Numbered from the stretch's first letter, positions 33,858 through 42,854 are shown. The stretch is 64,000 nt of DNA from Poriferisodalis sp022821985 (GCF_965219595.1 NZ_OZ244781.1:3100001-3164000), one strand, 5' to 3'. Made by a program: numbers and translations. The notes: generated from the letters alone by a model not told the origin.

Positions 33858-35162
33858 ATGCCTACTGAACTGCAGCAGGCATCGTCACTATTCAGCATTC
33901 GGTCATCTGGATACGTGCCGAGTCCCCTGCTTATACTTCGATTGGTGCGCACGGTCCGGGCATTTCGGTCAAGGCGAGACCGGCGGTACGCCGACCCGGC
34001 GGCGCCGGACGATCTGGCCCGGAACGGCCGAAATCGGCACTGGCCGGGGGCACGCTCCATCATCCTCGATGGCGTCACCCACTCGTACAGCCAGGCCCAC
34101 AGAGTCAGTTCCCCCGAGGGCCTCGATCCCGCCGACGAAATCGCCCAGGGCAGCTATTCGGTATACGACCTGTCGCTGCGTGTCGAGCCCGGCGAGTCGG
34201 TCGCGCTGCTCGGCCCCAGCGGTTGCGGCAAGACCACGTTGCTGCGCCTGATCGCAGGCCTCGAACGTCCCCTGGCTGGCACCATTCAGCTCGGCGAGAG
34301 GTTCGTCTCGGGACCGCCGGGGCGAGGCGGTTCCTGGGTGGCTCCCGAGTCGCGCCGTGTCGGGATGGTGTTCCAGGACTGGGCGCTGTTCCCGCATCTC
34401 ACCGTGGGCCGGAATGTCGGCTACGGGCTCGAACGGTCGACACGAACGCCGGGCCGTATCGCCGAAGCACTCGACCTAGTGGGTCTGTCCGGGTTTGCCG
34501 AACGCATGCCCTCCACGCTGTCGGGCGGGCAGCAGCAGCGTGTCGCGCTGGCGCGAGCGCTGGCGCCCCGCCCTGGTGTGCTCTTGCTGGACGAGCCCTT
34601 CTCCAATCTCGACTCATCGCTGCGCGAGGACGTTCGCAGCGAGGTCCGGCGGCTGCTCATCGAACTGGGCATCACGGCCGTCTTCGTGACCCACGACCAG
34701 GACGAGGCCTTTGTGGTCGGCGACCGCGTGGGCGTGCTCTGCGAGGGCCGTCTCGCGCAGGTCGACACACCCGATGGCCTCTACCGCCGACCTGTCGACC
34801 CGTTCGTGGCCGACTTTGTGGGCACAGCGTCATGGGTGCGCTGCGGCGCCTCGGATGGCTTCGCGCTCACCCCGCTCGGACGCCTCCCTCTCAGCAACGC
34901 CGCCGGCGAGAGCGGCAACGGGACGGCATCGCACGGCGCTGCGCGAACTGTCGACGTGATGCTGCGCCCGGAGCAGCTCAGCTTGGCCCAGGGCACCACA
35001 GCCGAAGTCGAACTGGTGGAGTTCTACGGGCACGACTCGATGGTCGTGGCGAATCTCGACGGCACTCAACTGCGCGTGCGCTGCGGACCCGATCCCGAAG
35101 TGCGTCGTGGCGACTCGGTCGCTGTCGAGTTCACCGGCACCAGCGTCGTTGCATTCGCTTAG
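33858..35162 (+). CDS. ABC transporter ATP-binding protein (FbpC/PotA-like), orphan
   Basis: 434-residue ATPase of an importer of the iron/polyamine/sulfate class. Walker A is GPSGCGKTT, signature LSGGQQQRVALARAL, Walker B VLLLDEPFSNLD, H-loop THDQDEA. A C-terminal TOBE-like domain (VMLRPEQLSLAQGTTAEVEL) is present. The ATPase fold begins only near residue 67, after a basic 60-residue leader with no family match, so the real start may lie downstream of the ATG at 33858; no ATG stands at the domain edge. No permease or binding-protein gene is adjacent. Its TAG stop overlaps the antiparallel stop of the next gene. Confidence 0.82.
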   Translation: MPTELQQASSLFSIRSSGYVPSPLLILRLVRTVRAFRSRRDRRYADPAAPDDLARNGRNRHWPGARSIILDGVTHSYSQAHRVSSPEGLDPADEIAQGSYSVYDLSLRVEPGESVALLGPSGCGKTTLLRLIAGLERPLAGTIQLGERFVSGPPGRGGSWVAPESRRVGMVFQDWALFPHLTVGRNVGYGLERSTRTPGRIAEALDLVGLSGFAERMPSTLSGGQQQRVALARALAPRPGVLLLDEPFSNLDSSLREDVRSEVRRLLIELGITAVFVTHDQDEAFVVGDRVGVLCEGRLAQVDTPDGLYRRPVDPFVADFVGTASWVRCGASDGFALTPLGRLPLSNAAGESGNGTASHGAARTVDVMLRPEQLSLAQGTTAEVELVEFYGHDSMVVANLDGTQLRVRCGPDPEVRRGDSVAVEFTGTSVVAFA

Positions 35163-36052
35163 CCGCTACCCGCACGCAGCGGGGAGATGACCTGCTCGGC
35201 GAAGCGGTGGGCTGGCTCGGCGCTGTCGGGGTTTCCGAAGTCGAGCACGAAGTGCCGGATTCCCACTTCCACCAGCGAAGCCAGGAATTCGGCGTACTCG
35301 GCCGCCTCGCCATCGGTGGTGGGCAGTGCCCGTTCGACGGTGGTCGACATCTCCAGTTCCGCCGGATCGCGTCCGAGCCGCTCGAGTTCATCCAGCACGA
35401 TGCCGCACTTGCGTCTCAGCGCTTCGAGATCCCGCCTCCACGGCGTGTTCCAGATGTCGGCATGGCGGGCGGCAACCTTCAGGCCGATCTGCTCTCCCGA
35501 GGCGCCGATGCAGATCGGCGGCGGCACGTCCGGCAAGGGAGGCGCCGCTGCGCCGTCGATGCTGTAGTGCTGACCCTCGAAGCTGGGGTCATCCTGCGTC
35601 CACATCAGCCGGCAGATCGTGACCACCTCTTCGAGCTGTGCGAATCGCACCTTCGGTGAGGGGAACTCGTAGCCGTACGCCTCGTACTCGTCGCCCCGCC
35701 AACCGGCCCCGATGCCCAAGATGAACCGGTTGCCCGACAGGTACTGCAGTGTCGCCGCCATCTTGGCTGTCAAGGCCGGCGGCCGGTAGCCGTGCCCGAG
35801 CACGTGGTGGCACAGCTGCACATCGGGCAGGCGAGCCGCACACCAAGTGATGGTGGTCCAGGCCTCGAGAAACGGATCGGTCTTGGCGTCGAACCCGTAG
35901 AAGTGATCGGCGATCCACAGCGAGTCGAAGTGCCCGATCACCTCGGGCAGGAGCCACTCCACCTGGTCGGCCACGATCGGCCGGTGATCGCTCCACCGGT
36001 TGCCGATGCACGGCGACAGCCACCCAAACCTGAGCCCATTCCCCGAAGTCAC
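35159..36052 (-). CDS. LLM-class F420-dependent oxidoreductase
   Basis: 297-residue luciferase-fold enzyme of the actinobacterial F420 type. Signatures: FGWLSPCIGNRWSDHRPIVA, FDSLWIADHFYGFDAKTDPF, and NRFILGIGAGWRGDEYEAYG with the conserved GAGW. GTG start. Convergent with the ABC ATPase gene; the two stop codons share the bases TTAG at 35159-35162. Substrate unknown. Confidence 0.85.
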   Translation of the reverse strand: MTSGNGLRFGWLSPCIGNRWSDHRPIVADQVEWLLPEVIGHFDSLWIADHFYGFDAKTDPFLEAWTTITWCAARLPDVQLCHHVLGHGYRPPALTAKMAATLQYLSGNRFILGIGAGWRGDEYEAYGYEFPSPKVRFAQLEEVVTICRLMWTQDDPSFEGQHYSIDGAAAPPLPDVPPPICIGASGEQIGLKVAARHADIWNTPWRRDLEALRRKCGIVLDELERLGRDPAELEMSTTVERALPTTDGEAAEYAEFLASLVEVGIRHFVLDFGNPDSAEPAHRFAEQVISPLRAGSG

Positions 36053-36093
36053 GGCGTCACGCTAACCGTGCGACTGGTCCGAGCTCTTCGGGT

Positions 36094-36124
36094 GATGTGT
36101 AGAATTGGGAGAAATATACACATC
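36094..36124. promoter_or_regulatory. Inverted repeat upstream of vapB (putative operator)
   Basis: GATGTGTA at 36094-36101 and TACACATC at 36117-36124 are perfectly complementary, 15 bases apart, and 64 bases before the vapB start. A TAGAAT resembling a -10 box lies inside at 36100-36105. VapBC complexes usually repress their own promoter by binding such palindromes, so autoregulation is likely here. Confidence 0.55.
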
Positions 36125-36187
36125 GGGATCTGGGGCGCACATCGACAAGTATCCGGGCGTCGGCATTCGGGCAACGGGAAGGCAGCG

Positions 36188-36382
36188 ATGCGTACCAACA
36201 TCGAAATCGACGACGAACTCATGGACGCAGCCATGAGCGATGGCAGCTTTCGCACCAAGCGAGCAGCTGTGGAGGCTGGACTTCGCCTGCTGATCCGAAC
36301 GAGATCACAGGGACGCATACGCAGTCTGAGAGGCAAGCTGGCGTGGGAAGGCTCGCTTGACGAGATGCGAATCGACCGATGA
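36188..36382 (+). CDS. vapB: VapB-type antitoxin
   Basis: 64-residue protein with the short ribbon-helix-helix-like N-terminus MRTNIEIDDELMDAAM typical of VapB antitoxins (DUF2191 group); TKRAAVEAGLRLLI is the dimer helix. The C-terminal RGKLAWEGSLDEMRIDR is the flexible part that wraps the toxin. Overlaps vapC by four bases (ATGA). It should neutralise the toxin and repress the promoter at the inverted repeat upstream. Confidence 0.88.
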   Translation: MRTNIEIDDELMDAAMSDGSFRTKRAAVEAGLRLLIRTRSQGRIRSLRGKLAWEGSLDEMRIDR

Positions 36383-36768
36383 TCGTGGTCGATTCATCCG
36401 TCTGGGTCGACTACTTCAACGGCATCGAAACTTCCCAGTCCGACCTGCTGGACGAGCTGCTGGGAGCGCAGCCGGTCCTCACCGGCGACTTGATCCTGGC
36501 GGAGGTGCTCCAAGGGTTCCGAAACGATGCTCACATGCGCCGCGCCCAAGAGACCATGGACGCCCTTTTCTACGAGTCGATGGTGGGACGCCACATCGCC
36601 ATCGCCAGTGCGCTCAACTACCGGAAACTGCGCGCCAGAGGCATCACTGCACGCAAGACCATCGACATGCTGATTGCCACGTTCTGCATCGAGAACGGTC
36701 ACCAGTTGCTGCACGCAGACCGTGACTTCGACCCAATGGCCGAACACCTCGGACTGCAGGTGCTCTGA
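36379..36768 (+). CDS. vapC: VapC toxin, PIN-domain ribonuclease
   Basis: 129-residue PIN-domain RNase. The acidic metal site is complete: D5 (VVDSSVWVDYF), E42 (ILAEVLQGFR), D96 (TIDMLIATFC) and D114/D116 (HADRDFDPM). Full length and intact, so likely functional. Toxins of this family cleave tRNA or rRNA. Coupled to vapB; 32 bases before the convergent carboxyltransferase gene end. Confidence 0.92.
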   Translation: MIVVDSSVWVDYFNGIETSQSDLLDELLGAQPVLTGDLILAEVLQGFRNDAHMRRAQETMDALFYESMVGRHIAIASALNYRKLRARGITARKTIDMLIATFCIENGHQLLHADRDFDPMAEHLGLQVL

Positions 36769-36799
36769 CTGGCATCTCCGGCGCCACCCGATGGTGGGA

Positions 36800-38404
36800 T
36801 CAGGGGCGGACGGCGCGCTTGTTGGGGCGACGGGCGAGTTCCTCGAGCACCGGCTGGGCCAGCTTCACGAACGTGCAGGCCAGGCGCCGGGTCTCGCGTG
36901 GATCGATGAGGTCTACGACATCGCCGTGCATCGCTGCTTTGAACGGCGAACGGAGCCGCAGCAGTCGCTCCTCGATCATCTCTCGATGCGCCTCCGGATC
37001 GGGCGCCGCGTCGATCTCGCGCCGGTATGCCGCCGCGACACCGCCCTCGATCGGGATGCCGCCCCACTCCCCCGCGGGCCAACCGAACCGCAGGTTGAGC
37101 GCATGCGGCAGGCCGATGCTGTTGGGCGCATCGGCAGCCACGCCGTAGGACTTGCGCACGTTGAACTCCACCTTGGGCACGCTCGCCTCCGCTGAAGCAA
37201 TCAGTGCCCGCACGCCCCGGCGCATCGTGGCCTTGCGCTCAGCAGCAGAGCCCAGCATGAACCCGGGCATGTCCAAGAAGATCAGCATCGGCAGGTTGAA
37301 TGCGTCGCACAGGTCCACGAAGTGCGCGTACTTGTCGGCGCCGTCGCCGTCCATGGCGCCGGCCAGCCGCATCGGATCGCTGCCGACGACGCCCACGCTG
37401 TAGCCGTCGAGCCGGGCGAACCCAGTGATGATCGCTCCGGCGTAGTGGCGGCGCATCTCGAAGAACTCGCCGTTGTCGACGACGTGGCGGATGAGCGCCC
37501 GAGCGTCGTAGCCCGCCCGCCGGTTCGTGGGGATGATGTTCAACAGCTCCTCGGGCCGGCGATCGGGCGGGTCACCCGTGTCGACCCGAGGTGCCACCCC
37601 CGAGGTGGTGTTGGGCAAGTACGAGAGGAACTGCCTGATCTGGTCGAACGCGTCCTCCTCGCTCTCGGCCACGTTGTCGACCTGGCCGCTCTCGTACACG
37701 TGCATCCGGTAGCCGCCGAGTTCCTCCTTCGACAGCGTCTCACCGGTAGCCCGCTGCACCACCGGCGGACCTGACGGGAAGATCTGCGACTGGCCCTTCA
37801 CCATCACCGTGAAGTGAGACATGAGCGCCGCAGCAGCGGGCCAGCCCGCGACCGAACCCATGATCCCCGCAGCCACCGGCACCTTGGTCAGCATCTCCAC
37901 GCCTTGCCACCACATATCGCCCTCCGGCAGCGCCATCTGGCCCGACTCTTCGTCAGACCGTGAGCTGTGCCCGACGCCCTCGCGCAGCTGCACATACGGG
38001 ATGCCGTAAGTGATGGCCAGCGGCTGGGCGAACTGGTGGGGGATCTTGTGCACGTTGTGCGGGCTGCCGCCGGAGATAGTGAAATCGTCGCCGCCGATCG
38101 CCACGGGCCGCCCGTCGAGCTCGGCGAGGCCCATCACGTAGCCACCCGGCGTGAAGCCAATGATGTTGCCCTCGTCGTCGTACTCCGGTCCGCCCATGAG
38201 CCCACCCATCTCGATGAACGAGCCCGGGTCGGCCATCTTGGCAATGCGTTCGCGCACGGTGTACCGACCGCCCTGGTGCTGGCGGTCGATGCGTTCCGGG
38301 CCACCCATCTCGGCAGCCAGCTCCTTGAGGTACGCGATCTCGGCGATCGCGTCCTCCCAGGACATTCCCGGTTTCCACGTCTCCCGATCCGGATCAATTG
38401 GCAT
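36800..38404 (-). CDS. Acyl-CoA carboxylase carboxyltransferase subunit, unpaired
   Basis: 534-residue biotin-dependent carboxyltransferase, one chain with N and C crotonase-like halves. GGRYTVRERIAKMADPGSFI, AGIMGSVAGWPAAAALMSHF, FLDMPGFMLGSAAERKATMR and LRFGWPAGEWGGIPIEGG are the family landmarks, the last two forming the C-terminal active site. It differs clearly from the beta subunit at 19888. No biotin carboxylase gene is adjacent, so it must use one elsewhere or act as a decarboxylase-like subunit. Acyl substrate unknown. Confidence 0.87.
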   Translation of the reverse strand: MPIDPDRETWKPGMSWEDAIAEIAYLKELAAEMGGPERIDRQHQGGRYTVRERIAKMADPGSFIEMGGLMGGPEYDDEGNIIGFTPGGYVMGLAELDGRPVAIGGDDFTISGGSPHNVHKIPHQFAQPLAITYGIPYVQLREGVGHSSRSDEESGQMALPEGDMWWQGVEMLTKVPVAAGIMGSVAGWPAAAALMSHFTVMVKGQSQIFPSGPPVVQRATGETLSKEELGGYRMHVYESGQVDNVAESEEDAFDQIRQFLSYLPNTTSGVAPRVDTGDPPDRRPEELLNIIPTNRRAGYDARALIRHVVDNGEFFEMRRHYAGAIITGFARLDGYSVGVVGSDPMRLAGAMDGDGADKYAHFVDLCDAFNLPMLIFLDMPGFMLGSAAERKATMRRGVRALIASAEASVPKVEFNVRKSYGVAADAPNSIGLPHALNLRFGWPAGEWGGIPIEGGVAAAYRREIDAAPDPEAHREMIEERLLRLRSPFKAAMHGDVVDLIDPRETRRLACTFVKLAQPVLEELARRPNKRAVRP

Positions 38405-38471
38405 TCGCTCGCCCGTTCCCTCAGCCTTTCGCTTTCATCCCTGAAGCAACCACCATTGATCTCACCAAGGG

Positions 38472-38912
38472 TTATTCATCGATCCATTCCAGAACACAGA
38501 TTGGATGGCTTGATCCTGTGCTGTACGGGTCCATACTGCCTCCCTCCTCCGAGACGCCCCATACAAACTCACCGTCGTTTAGGGGAATGGGATTACGCGC
38601 GTCTCGGCGATCCTGGAACTGGCCGAGCGACCATTCTCTCTTTGCATTCCCACCGATAACGACAAACACACAAGCCAGCGACGAATCCTCGGACCATTGC
38701 CAAGTTCCTGCTCTGATGCCGACGCCGACTTCACATGAAACGTCAGGCAACTGGTTCTTGCGCTCCATCACCCAATCAAGCTTCTTTGCCGGAACAGGAG
38801 CGTTGTGTGCATTGCAAGCAGCCGAGTCAAAGGACACACCTCCGCATGCAAATGTCGATACAATCAACAACGCAGATAGGACAATCAGGTAGAATTGTCG
38901 TTCAATTCTCAT
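38472..38912 (-). CDS. Small lipoprotein, no recognised family
   Basis: 146-residue predicted lipoprotein: MRIERQFYLIVLSALLIVST followed by FACGG, a lipobox with Cys near residue 23. The mature part has several Cys and Trp and no recognised domain. Codon choice is noticeably more AT-rich than in neighbours (for example long stretches of A/T-ending codons near 38580-38700), suggesting transfer. The ATG at 38912 is chosen because it puts the signal peptide at the N-terminus; an upstream in-frame ATG is at 38936. Confidence 0.6.
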   Translation of the reverse strand: MRIERQFYLIVLSALLIVSTFACGGVSFDSAACNAHNAPVPAKKLDWVMERKNQLPDVSCEVGVGIRAGTWQWSEDSSLACVFVVIGGNAKREWSLGQFQDRRDARNPIPLNDGEFVWGVSEEGGSMDPYSTGSSHPICVLEWIDE

Positions 38913-39130
38913 GGTCGCTTCAATATATTGAATCAATTGCTGCTAAAGGACGGCAGTTGATCGAGCAAGGCCAACGGCCTTCTTGGTCCTATGCACGACA
39001 TTATGCGTCGCTGCCACTGGCCCCTACGCCATTCTCTGTGTGGCTCATCACGTCGGACCCAATAACCGTGTCGCTGCGACGAATCTAACTACTGTAGCCA
39101 AAACTCTCACATACCTCCTCCCGGAAGGTT

Positions 39131-39694
39131 CTATACACTTCCCCCCAAGACAGCTGCTTGGGGTTTCGTTATCCATCCGTAGAGCGTCACTTCTTCCTCA
39201 AGACCGGCTTCGTTCAAGATCGTGGTGATGCCTATCGGACCCCATACTCCAGCTACTGGCGCTCTGAGCAATATCGGTACAAGTATTTCGAAGACCCGTA
39301 CAGGACACTTGCTCGGGACGCGCGGTTCAGGGTCATACGGGCTGTTACAGGCATACCCCGAACCGAACTGATAATGTTCATGTGTCCCACAGACGGGGGC
39401 TTGCTGGCCTACCGGAGCCTCATCCTGGCCGGACAATGGATCGATGGCATCGGTATCATTTCCGTCCGGTAGCGACGGATCCGTAGCCGGTCCGTCGTTC
39501 TCGTCGGTATCAGTCTCTGGTGCGGTCGCCTGGCTCGGCGGGTTTGACTCAGTACCCACCAACTCCTTGTCTGGCACCAAGCCCTCGTCCACACCTGTCT
39601 CGGCACCTGCTGGTGACGAGAATGTGAGTGCGAGCAGCGAAGCGCAGAGCCCCGCGACGAGAATCGAAACAAAAGACTGGCGAAGACATTTCAC
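39131..39694 (-). CDS. Exported acidic protein, no recognised family
   Basis: 187-residue predicted secreted protein. KCLRQSFVSILVAGLCASLL and ALTFSSPAGA is a signal peptide. A low-complexity acidic Asp/Glu/Pro/Thr-rich stretch follows (about 30-90), then a folded part with two or more Cys (PVCGTHEHYQFGSGYACNSP) and a hydrophobic segment. The GTG at 39694 starts the signal peptide; the frame extends to a TTG at 39733. It lies in the same AT-richer stretch as the lipoprotein gene. The gap 38913-39130 between them shows no further signal. Confidence 0.55.
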   Translation of the reverse strand: MKCLRQSFVSILVAGLCASLLALTFSSPAGAETGVDEGLVPDKELVGTESNPPSQATAPETDTDENDGPATDPSLPDGNDTDAIDPLSGQDEAPVGQQAPVCGTHEHYQFGSGYACNSPYDPEPRVPSKCPVRVFEILVPILLRAPVAGVWGPIGITTILNEAGLEEEVTLYGWITKPQAAVLGGSV

Positions 39695-39815
39695 CGGAGC
39701 ACCATAGCGCTCGAAGAACCCGTCAACTGGCAAGTCGGCTGGTTCCGCGCTGCTGGGCTACCCTGCCCAGCGGTTGACCTCAGTGCGAGGCGGCCGCCAG
39801 CAAATGGAGTTGACG

Positions 39816-40907
39816 ATGGAATTGGGACTGTTCACCATGCCGAGCCACCCGCCCGAGCGCGACCTGCGCGAGGGCTGGGAATGGGATCTGCAGGTCATCG
39901 AGTGGGCCGATGAGTTCGGCTTCGGCGAAGCCTGGATCGGCGAGCACCATGCGGCCAAGTGGGAGCCGCATCCTGCACCGGATCTGCTGACCCTCGCAGC
40001 ACTGCAGCGCACGAAGAACATCCGCATCGGCCCCGGCGGCTTCCTGATGCCCTACTACCACCCTGCCGAACTGGCCAACCGCATCTCGCTGCTCGACCAC
40101 ATCTCCGAGGGGCGGCTCAACTTCGGTGTCGCAGCCAGCGGACTGCCGAGCGACTGGGAGATGTTCGGCGTGGACGGCATGGCCGGCGAGAACCGCGAGA
40201 TGACCCAGGAATCGGTCGAGTTCATCCTGAACCTCTGGAGCCAGGAGCCCGGCTGGACCCACGACGGCAAGCACTGGAAGGGCTCGGTGCCTCACGGCAT
40301 GCCCGACATGGACCTCGTGCATCACCTTCGCCCGCTGCAGCAGCCGCATCCGCCGATCGGGGTGGCAGGCCTCAACTCGCCGTCGCCGACGCTGGAGATG
40401 GCGGGTGAAAAGGGCTGGATTCCGCTGAGCCTCAACCTGAACCCGCAGTACGTCAGCGGGCACTGGGACTCCTACGAGGCCGGTGCTCGCCGGGCCGGCC
40501 GGGAGGTCAGCCGCAGCGATTGGCGGATGGTCCGCGAAGTCTTCGTCGCTCCAACCGATGAGGAGGCCTGGGAGCTGTCCTACGGCGGGATGATGGGCCG
40601 GATGATGACCGAGTACTTCATCCCGCTGCTCGGCGCCTTCGACTTCCACAAGTTCCTCATCGACGAGCGCAACCCGCCTGCGGACGGTGTCGTCACCGTG
40701 GAGTACTGCGCCCGCAACAACTGGTTCGTGGGATCACCCGAGACCGTCGCTGCGTCGATCGAGAAGGTCTATGCCGACGTCGGAGGGTTCGGCCACCTGC
40801 TGCTGTTCTGCTTCGACTACTCCGAGGCACCCGAGGCCTGGCGCCGCTCGATGGACTTGCTGGCCAACGACGTCATGCCGCGGGTGGCACACCTCACCGG
40901 AGACTGA
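39816..40907 (+). CDS. LLM-class flavin monooxygenase (limonene/alkanal-monooxygenase-like)
   Basis: 363-residue luciferase-fold enzyme. MELGLFTMPSHPPERDLREG at the N-terminus is the pattern of proteins often annotated limonene 1,2-monooxygenase. FGEAWIGEHHAAKWEPHPAP has the EHH motif, IRIGPGGFLMPYYHPAELAN and RLNFGVAASGLPSDWEMFG complete the flavin site. The ATG at 39816 has GGAG seven bases ahead; an in-frame ATG at 39804 is less good. First gene of the rightward catabolic series; a large inverted repeat separates it from the Rieske gene. Confidence 0.85.
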   Translation: MELGLFTMPSHPPERDLREGWEWDLQVIEWADEFGFGEAWIGEHHAAKWEPHPAPDLLTLAALQRTKNIRIGPGGFLMPYYHPAELANRISLLDHISEGRLNFGVAASGLPSDWEMFGVDGMAGENREMTQESVEFILNLWSQEPGWTHDGKHWKGSVPHGMPDMDLVHHLRPLQQPHPPIGVAGLNSPSPTLEMAGEKGWIPLSLNLNPQYVSGHWDSYEAGARRAGREVSRSDWRMVREVFVAPTDEEAWELSYGGMMGRMMTEYFIPLLGAFDFHKFLIDERNPPADGVVTVEYCARNNWFVGSPETVAASIEKVYADVGGFGHLLLFCFDYSEAPEAWRRSMDLLANDVMPRVAHLTGD

Positions 40908-40932
40908 ACCCGCGCAGGCAGGTGCGCCCGCT

Positions 40933-41012
40933 GCGGAGGCGGCGGCAGGACCCTCAGCGACCAGCGATCCAGCAGGTCGCAACGTCGCTGAGTCTCCTGC
41001 CGCCGCCTCCGC
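40933..41012. terminator. 29-bp inverted repeat, giant hairpin
   Basis: The left arm 40933-40961 and right arm 40984-41012 are complementary over 29 bases with only two adjacent mismatches. The outer 18 bases (GCGGAGGCGGCGGCAGGA and complement) and the inner nine (CTCAGCGAC / GTCGCTGAG) are perfect. The 22-base loop is 40962-40983. It begins 26 bases after the flavin monooxygenase stop. Position suits a terminator or attenuator, but the stem is far longer than usual. Confidence 0.7.
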
Positions 41013-41070
41013 TAAGACATCTGTGCCTCACCGCTTGAGTCCTCAGTCACCGCGAATACAGTGGCAAGCC

Positions 41071-42270
41071 ATGGTGTCGGCACCGCGGGCGGCCACTTCG
41101 CCAGCGCTTCGGACGCTTCGAACGGAGGCCGAGGCGCTGGTTGAGCTCGGCCGGCGTCGCCTTTCCCAGTATTCGGGTATCGGTGCGCGGCGTGCGGCCC
41201 GACGGCCGCCGATCTGGCCGCCGACCCCAGAACTGCCCAAGGGCGACCCCCGTCTCGGACTGCGGGATCGCTGGTACCTGCTGGGTGTGGCCGATCTGGT
41301 CGGCAGCCAGCCGGTGCCGACACGTCTGCTCGGCGAGGACTTGGTGGCGTGGCGCGACGGTGACGGCGCGGTGCGACTCATGGCCGACCTCTGTCCGCAC
41401 CGGGGCGCTCGGCTGTCCGTCGGCGATGTCGTCGGCGGCCAGTTGCAGTGCGCGTATCACCACTGGCGGTTCGACGGCGATGGCCAGTGCATATCGGTGC
41501 CGTCCCAGGGTGGCGCCTGCTCGCTGGCGGAGCGCACCCGCGTCAGCGTGAGCTATCCCGTCCGTGAGCAGGCCGGCTATCTGTGGGCATGGATCGGCGA
41601 GAACGTGCCTGCGCCGCTCAAGCTCCCGGCCGAGTTCACCGACGAGCGCTACTCGACGTTCCCCGAAACCGTGGAATGGGGCGCCAATTGGATGCTGGCG
41701 CTCGAGAACCTCGTGGATCTGATGCATGCCCCCTTCCTGCATGCCCGCTCGATCACCCTCAATGAGGGGATCACCAACGACCGTGTGGTGGTCGACGATC
41801 ACGACGACGGCTTCGAGGTCCGCCGCCGGGATCAGACAGGCACCAACTTCGACTGGATCGACATCCACACCGGCGAGCTTGCGTACGTCCGCTTGGACAT
41901 CCCGCTGCCGCCCAGTGCCGGGCCGGGTCCGCCGCTGCGGATCCTGGGATTCCTGACCCCGCGTGACAATGCAGCGACGCTCGTGCACTTTCCCCGATTC
42001 CGTGCGGTGTCGGGCCGCGAGCGTCGTATCTGGCGGACGCTGTACCGGCTGCGCCTGCGCGGCACCCACCTGCACGTGCTCAATCAAGACAAGGAGATGC
42101 TGGAGGGCCTGCGCACCGTCGAGGAAGCCCGCCGCGACGAGCACCTCGCCCAGGCTGACCGGCCCGTGGTGCACCTGCGCCGGGCGCTCGAGCCGGCCTT
42201 CACCGAGCAACGGCAGCGTTTCGGCCTCGACGAGCCGACGCCCCCGGAACCCCTTGCTCTGGCTGACTGA
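41071..42270 (+). CDS. Rieske non-heme iron oxygenase, oxygenase component
   Basis: 399-residue Rieske oxygenase of the VanA/phthalate-dioxygenase type that hydroxylates or demethylates an aromatic or similar ring. Rieske site: C108-x-H110 (LCPHRGARLS) and C127-x2-H130 (QCAYHHWRF). Mononuclear iron: NLVDLMHAPFLHARS, D216-x2-H219-x4-H224. The ATG at 41071 opens the fold after a 55-residue N-terminal helix region. No reductase or ferredoxin gene is adjacent. The cupin gene follows 50 bases later. Confidence 0.87.
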   Translation: MVSAPRAATSPALRTLRTEAEALVELGRRRLSQYSGIGARRAARRPPIWPPTPELPKGDPRLGLRDRWYLLGVADLVGSQPVPTRLLGEDLVAWRDGDGAVRLMADLCPHRGARLSVGDVVGGQLQCAYHHWRFDGDGQCISVPSQGGACSLAERTRVSVSYPVREQAGYLWAWIGENVPAPLKLPAEFTDERYSTFPETVEWGANWMLALENLVDLMHAPFLHARSITLNEGITNDRVVVDDHDDGFEVRRRDQTGTNFDWIDIHTGELAYVRLDIPLPPSAGPGPPLRILGFLTPRDNAATLVHFPRFRAVSGRERRIWRTLYRLRLRGTHLHVLNQDKEMLEGLRTVEEARRDEHLAQADRPVVHLRRALEPAFTEQRQRFGLDEPTPPEPLALAD

Positions 42271-42320
42271 TGCCGGGCCTCACGTAACCTGCGACCGCCG
42301 ACCACCACAGGACACCAACG

Positions 42321-42830
42321 ATGACCCAGACCGCCGCCGAAGCTGCCGAGCTGGAGGCTCGGATCGACGACATGTGCGCCATGCGCGACAGCCGGCGCGA
42401 GGACTGGGACACTTTGGCGTTTCAGACGAAAGCAGACCCGCAGTACCGGCGCGCGCAGATCCGCTACATCGGCTCGGGCGGCACCGGCAACCACGAGGGT
42501 GACGACCGGGCGCTGGCCGCCGAGCACTTCACCTTCTCCAACATGCTGCTGCCGCCGGGCGCCGAAGGCCCTGAGCACACCCACCACGACGTGGAGGAAG
42601 CGTTCTTCGTGCTCGAAGGCGAGCTCGAGGTAACAATCCACGACGGCGATGACTCCGCCAGCCGGCTGCTCGGCTACCGCGATCTCATCAAGATCCCGGC
42701 GGGCACTGCTCGATCGCTGCGCAATGTGGGCGAAACAGACGCTCTGTTCGTCGTCATGCTGGGTGCATCGAAGCCCCAGCTGCCCACCTATCCCCCGCAC
42801 TCCCCCATGGCGGGGATCACGCGGGACTGA
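42321..42830 (+). CDS. Cupin-domain protein
   Basis: 169-residue single-cupin protein. The first motif is PEHTHHDVEEAFFVLEGELE, with metal-binding His, His, Glu; the second is IPAGTARSLRNVG, where the usual His is missing. A 55-residue N-terminal helical part with DDMCAMRDSRREDWD precedes it. Could be a small-molecule dioxygenase, isomerase or sensor. Lies between Rieske and SDR genes, 24 bases before the latter, so part of the operon. Confidence 0.82.
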   Translation: MTQTAAEAAELEARIDDMCAMRDSRREDWDTLAFQTKADPQYRRAQIRYIGSGGTGNHEGDDRALAAEHFTFSNMLLPPGAEGPEHTHHDVEEAFFVLEGELEVTIHDGDDSASRLLGYRDLIKIPAGTARSLRNVGETDALFVVMLGASKPQLPTYPPHSPMAGITRD

Positions 42831-42854
42831 ATCGTCAGCGCGACCGGCTCCAGC

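Noticed and set aside
39158..39472. A 104-codon frame on the plus strand
   Set aside because: Antisense to the secreted-protein gene, which has a signal peptide on the minus strand; the plus frame has none and no domain.
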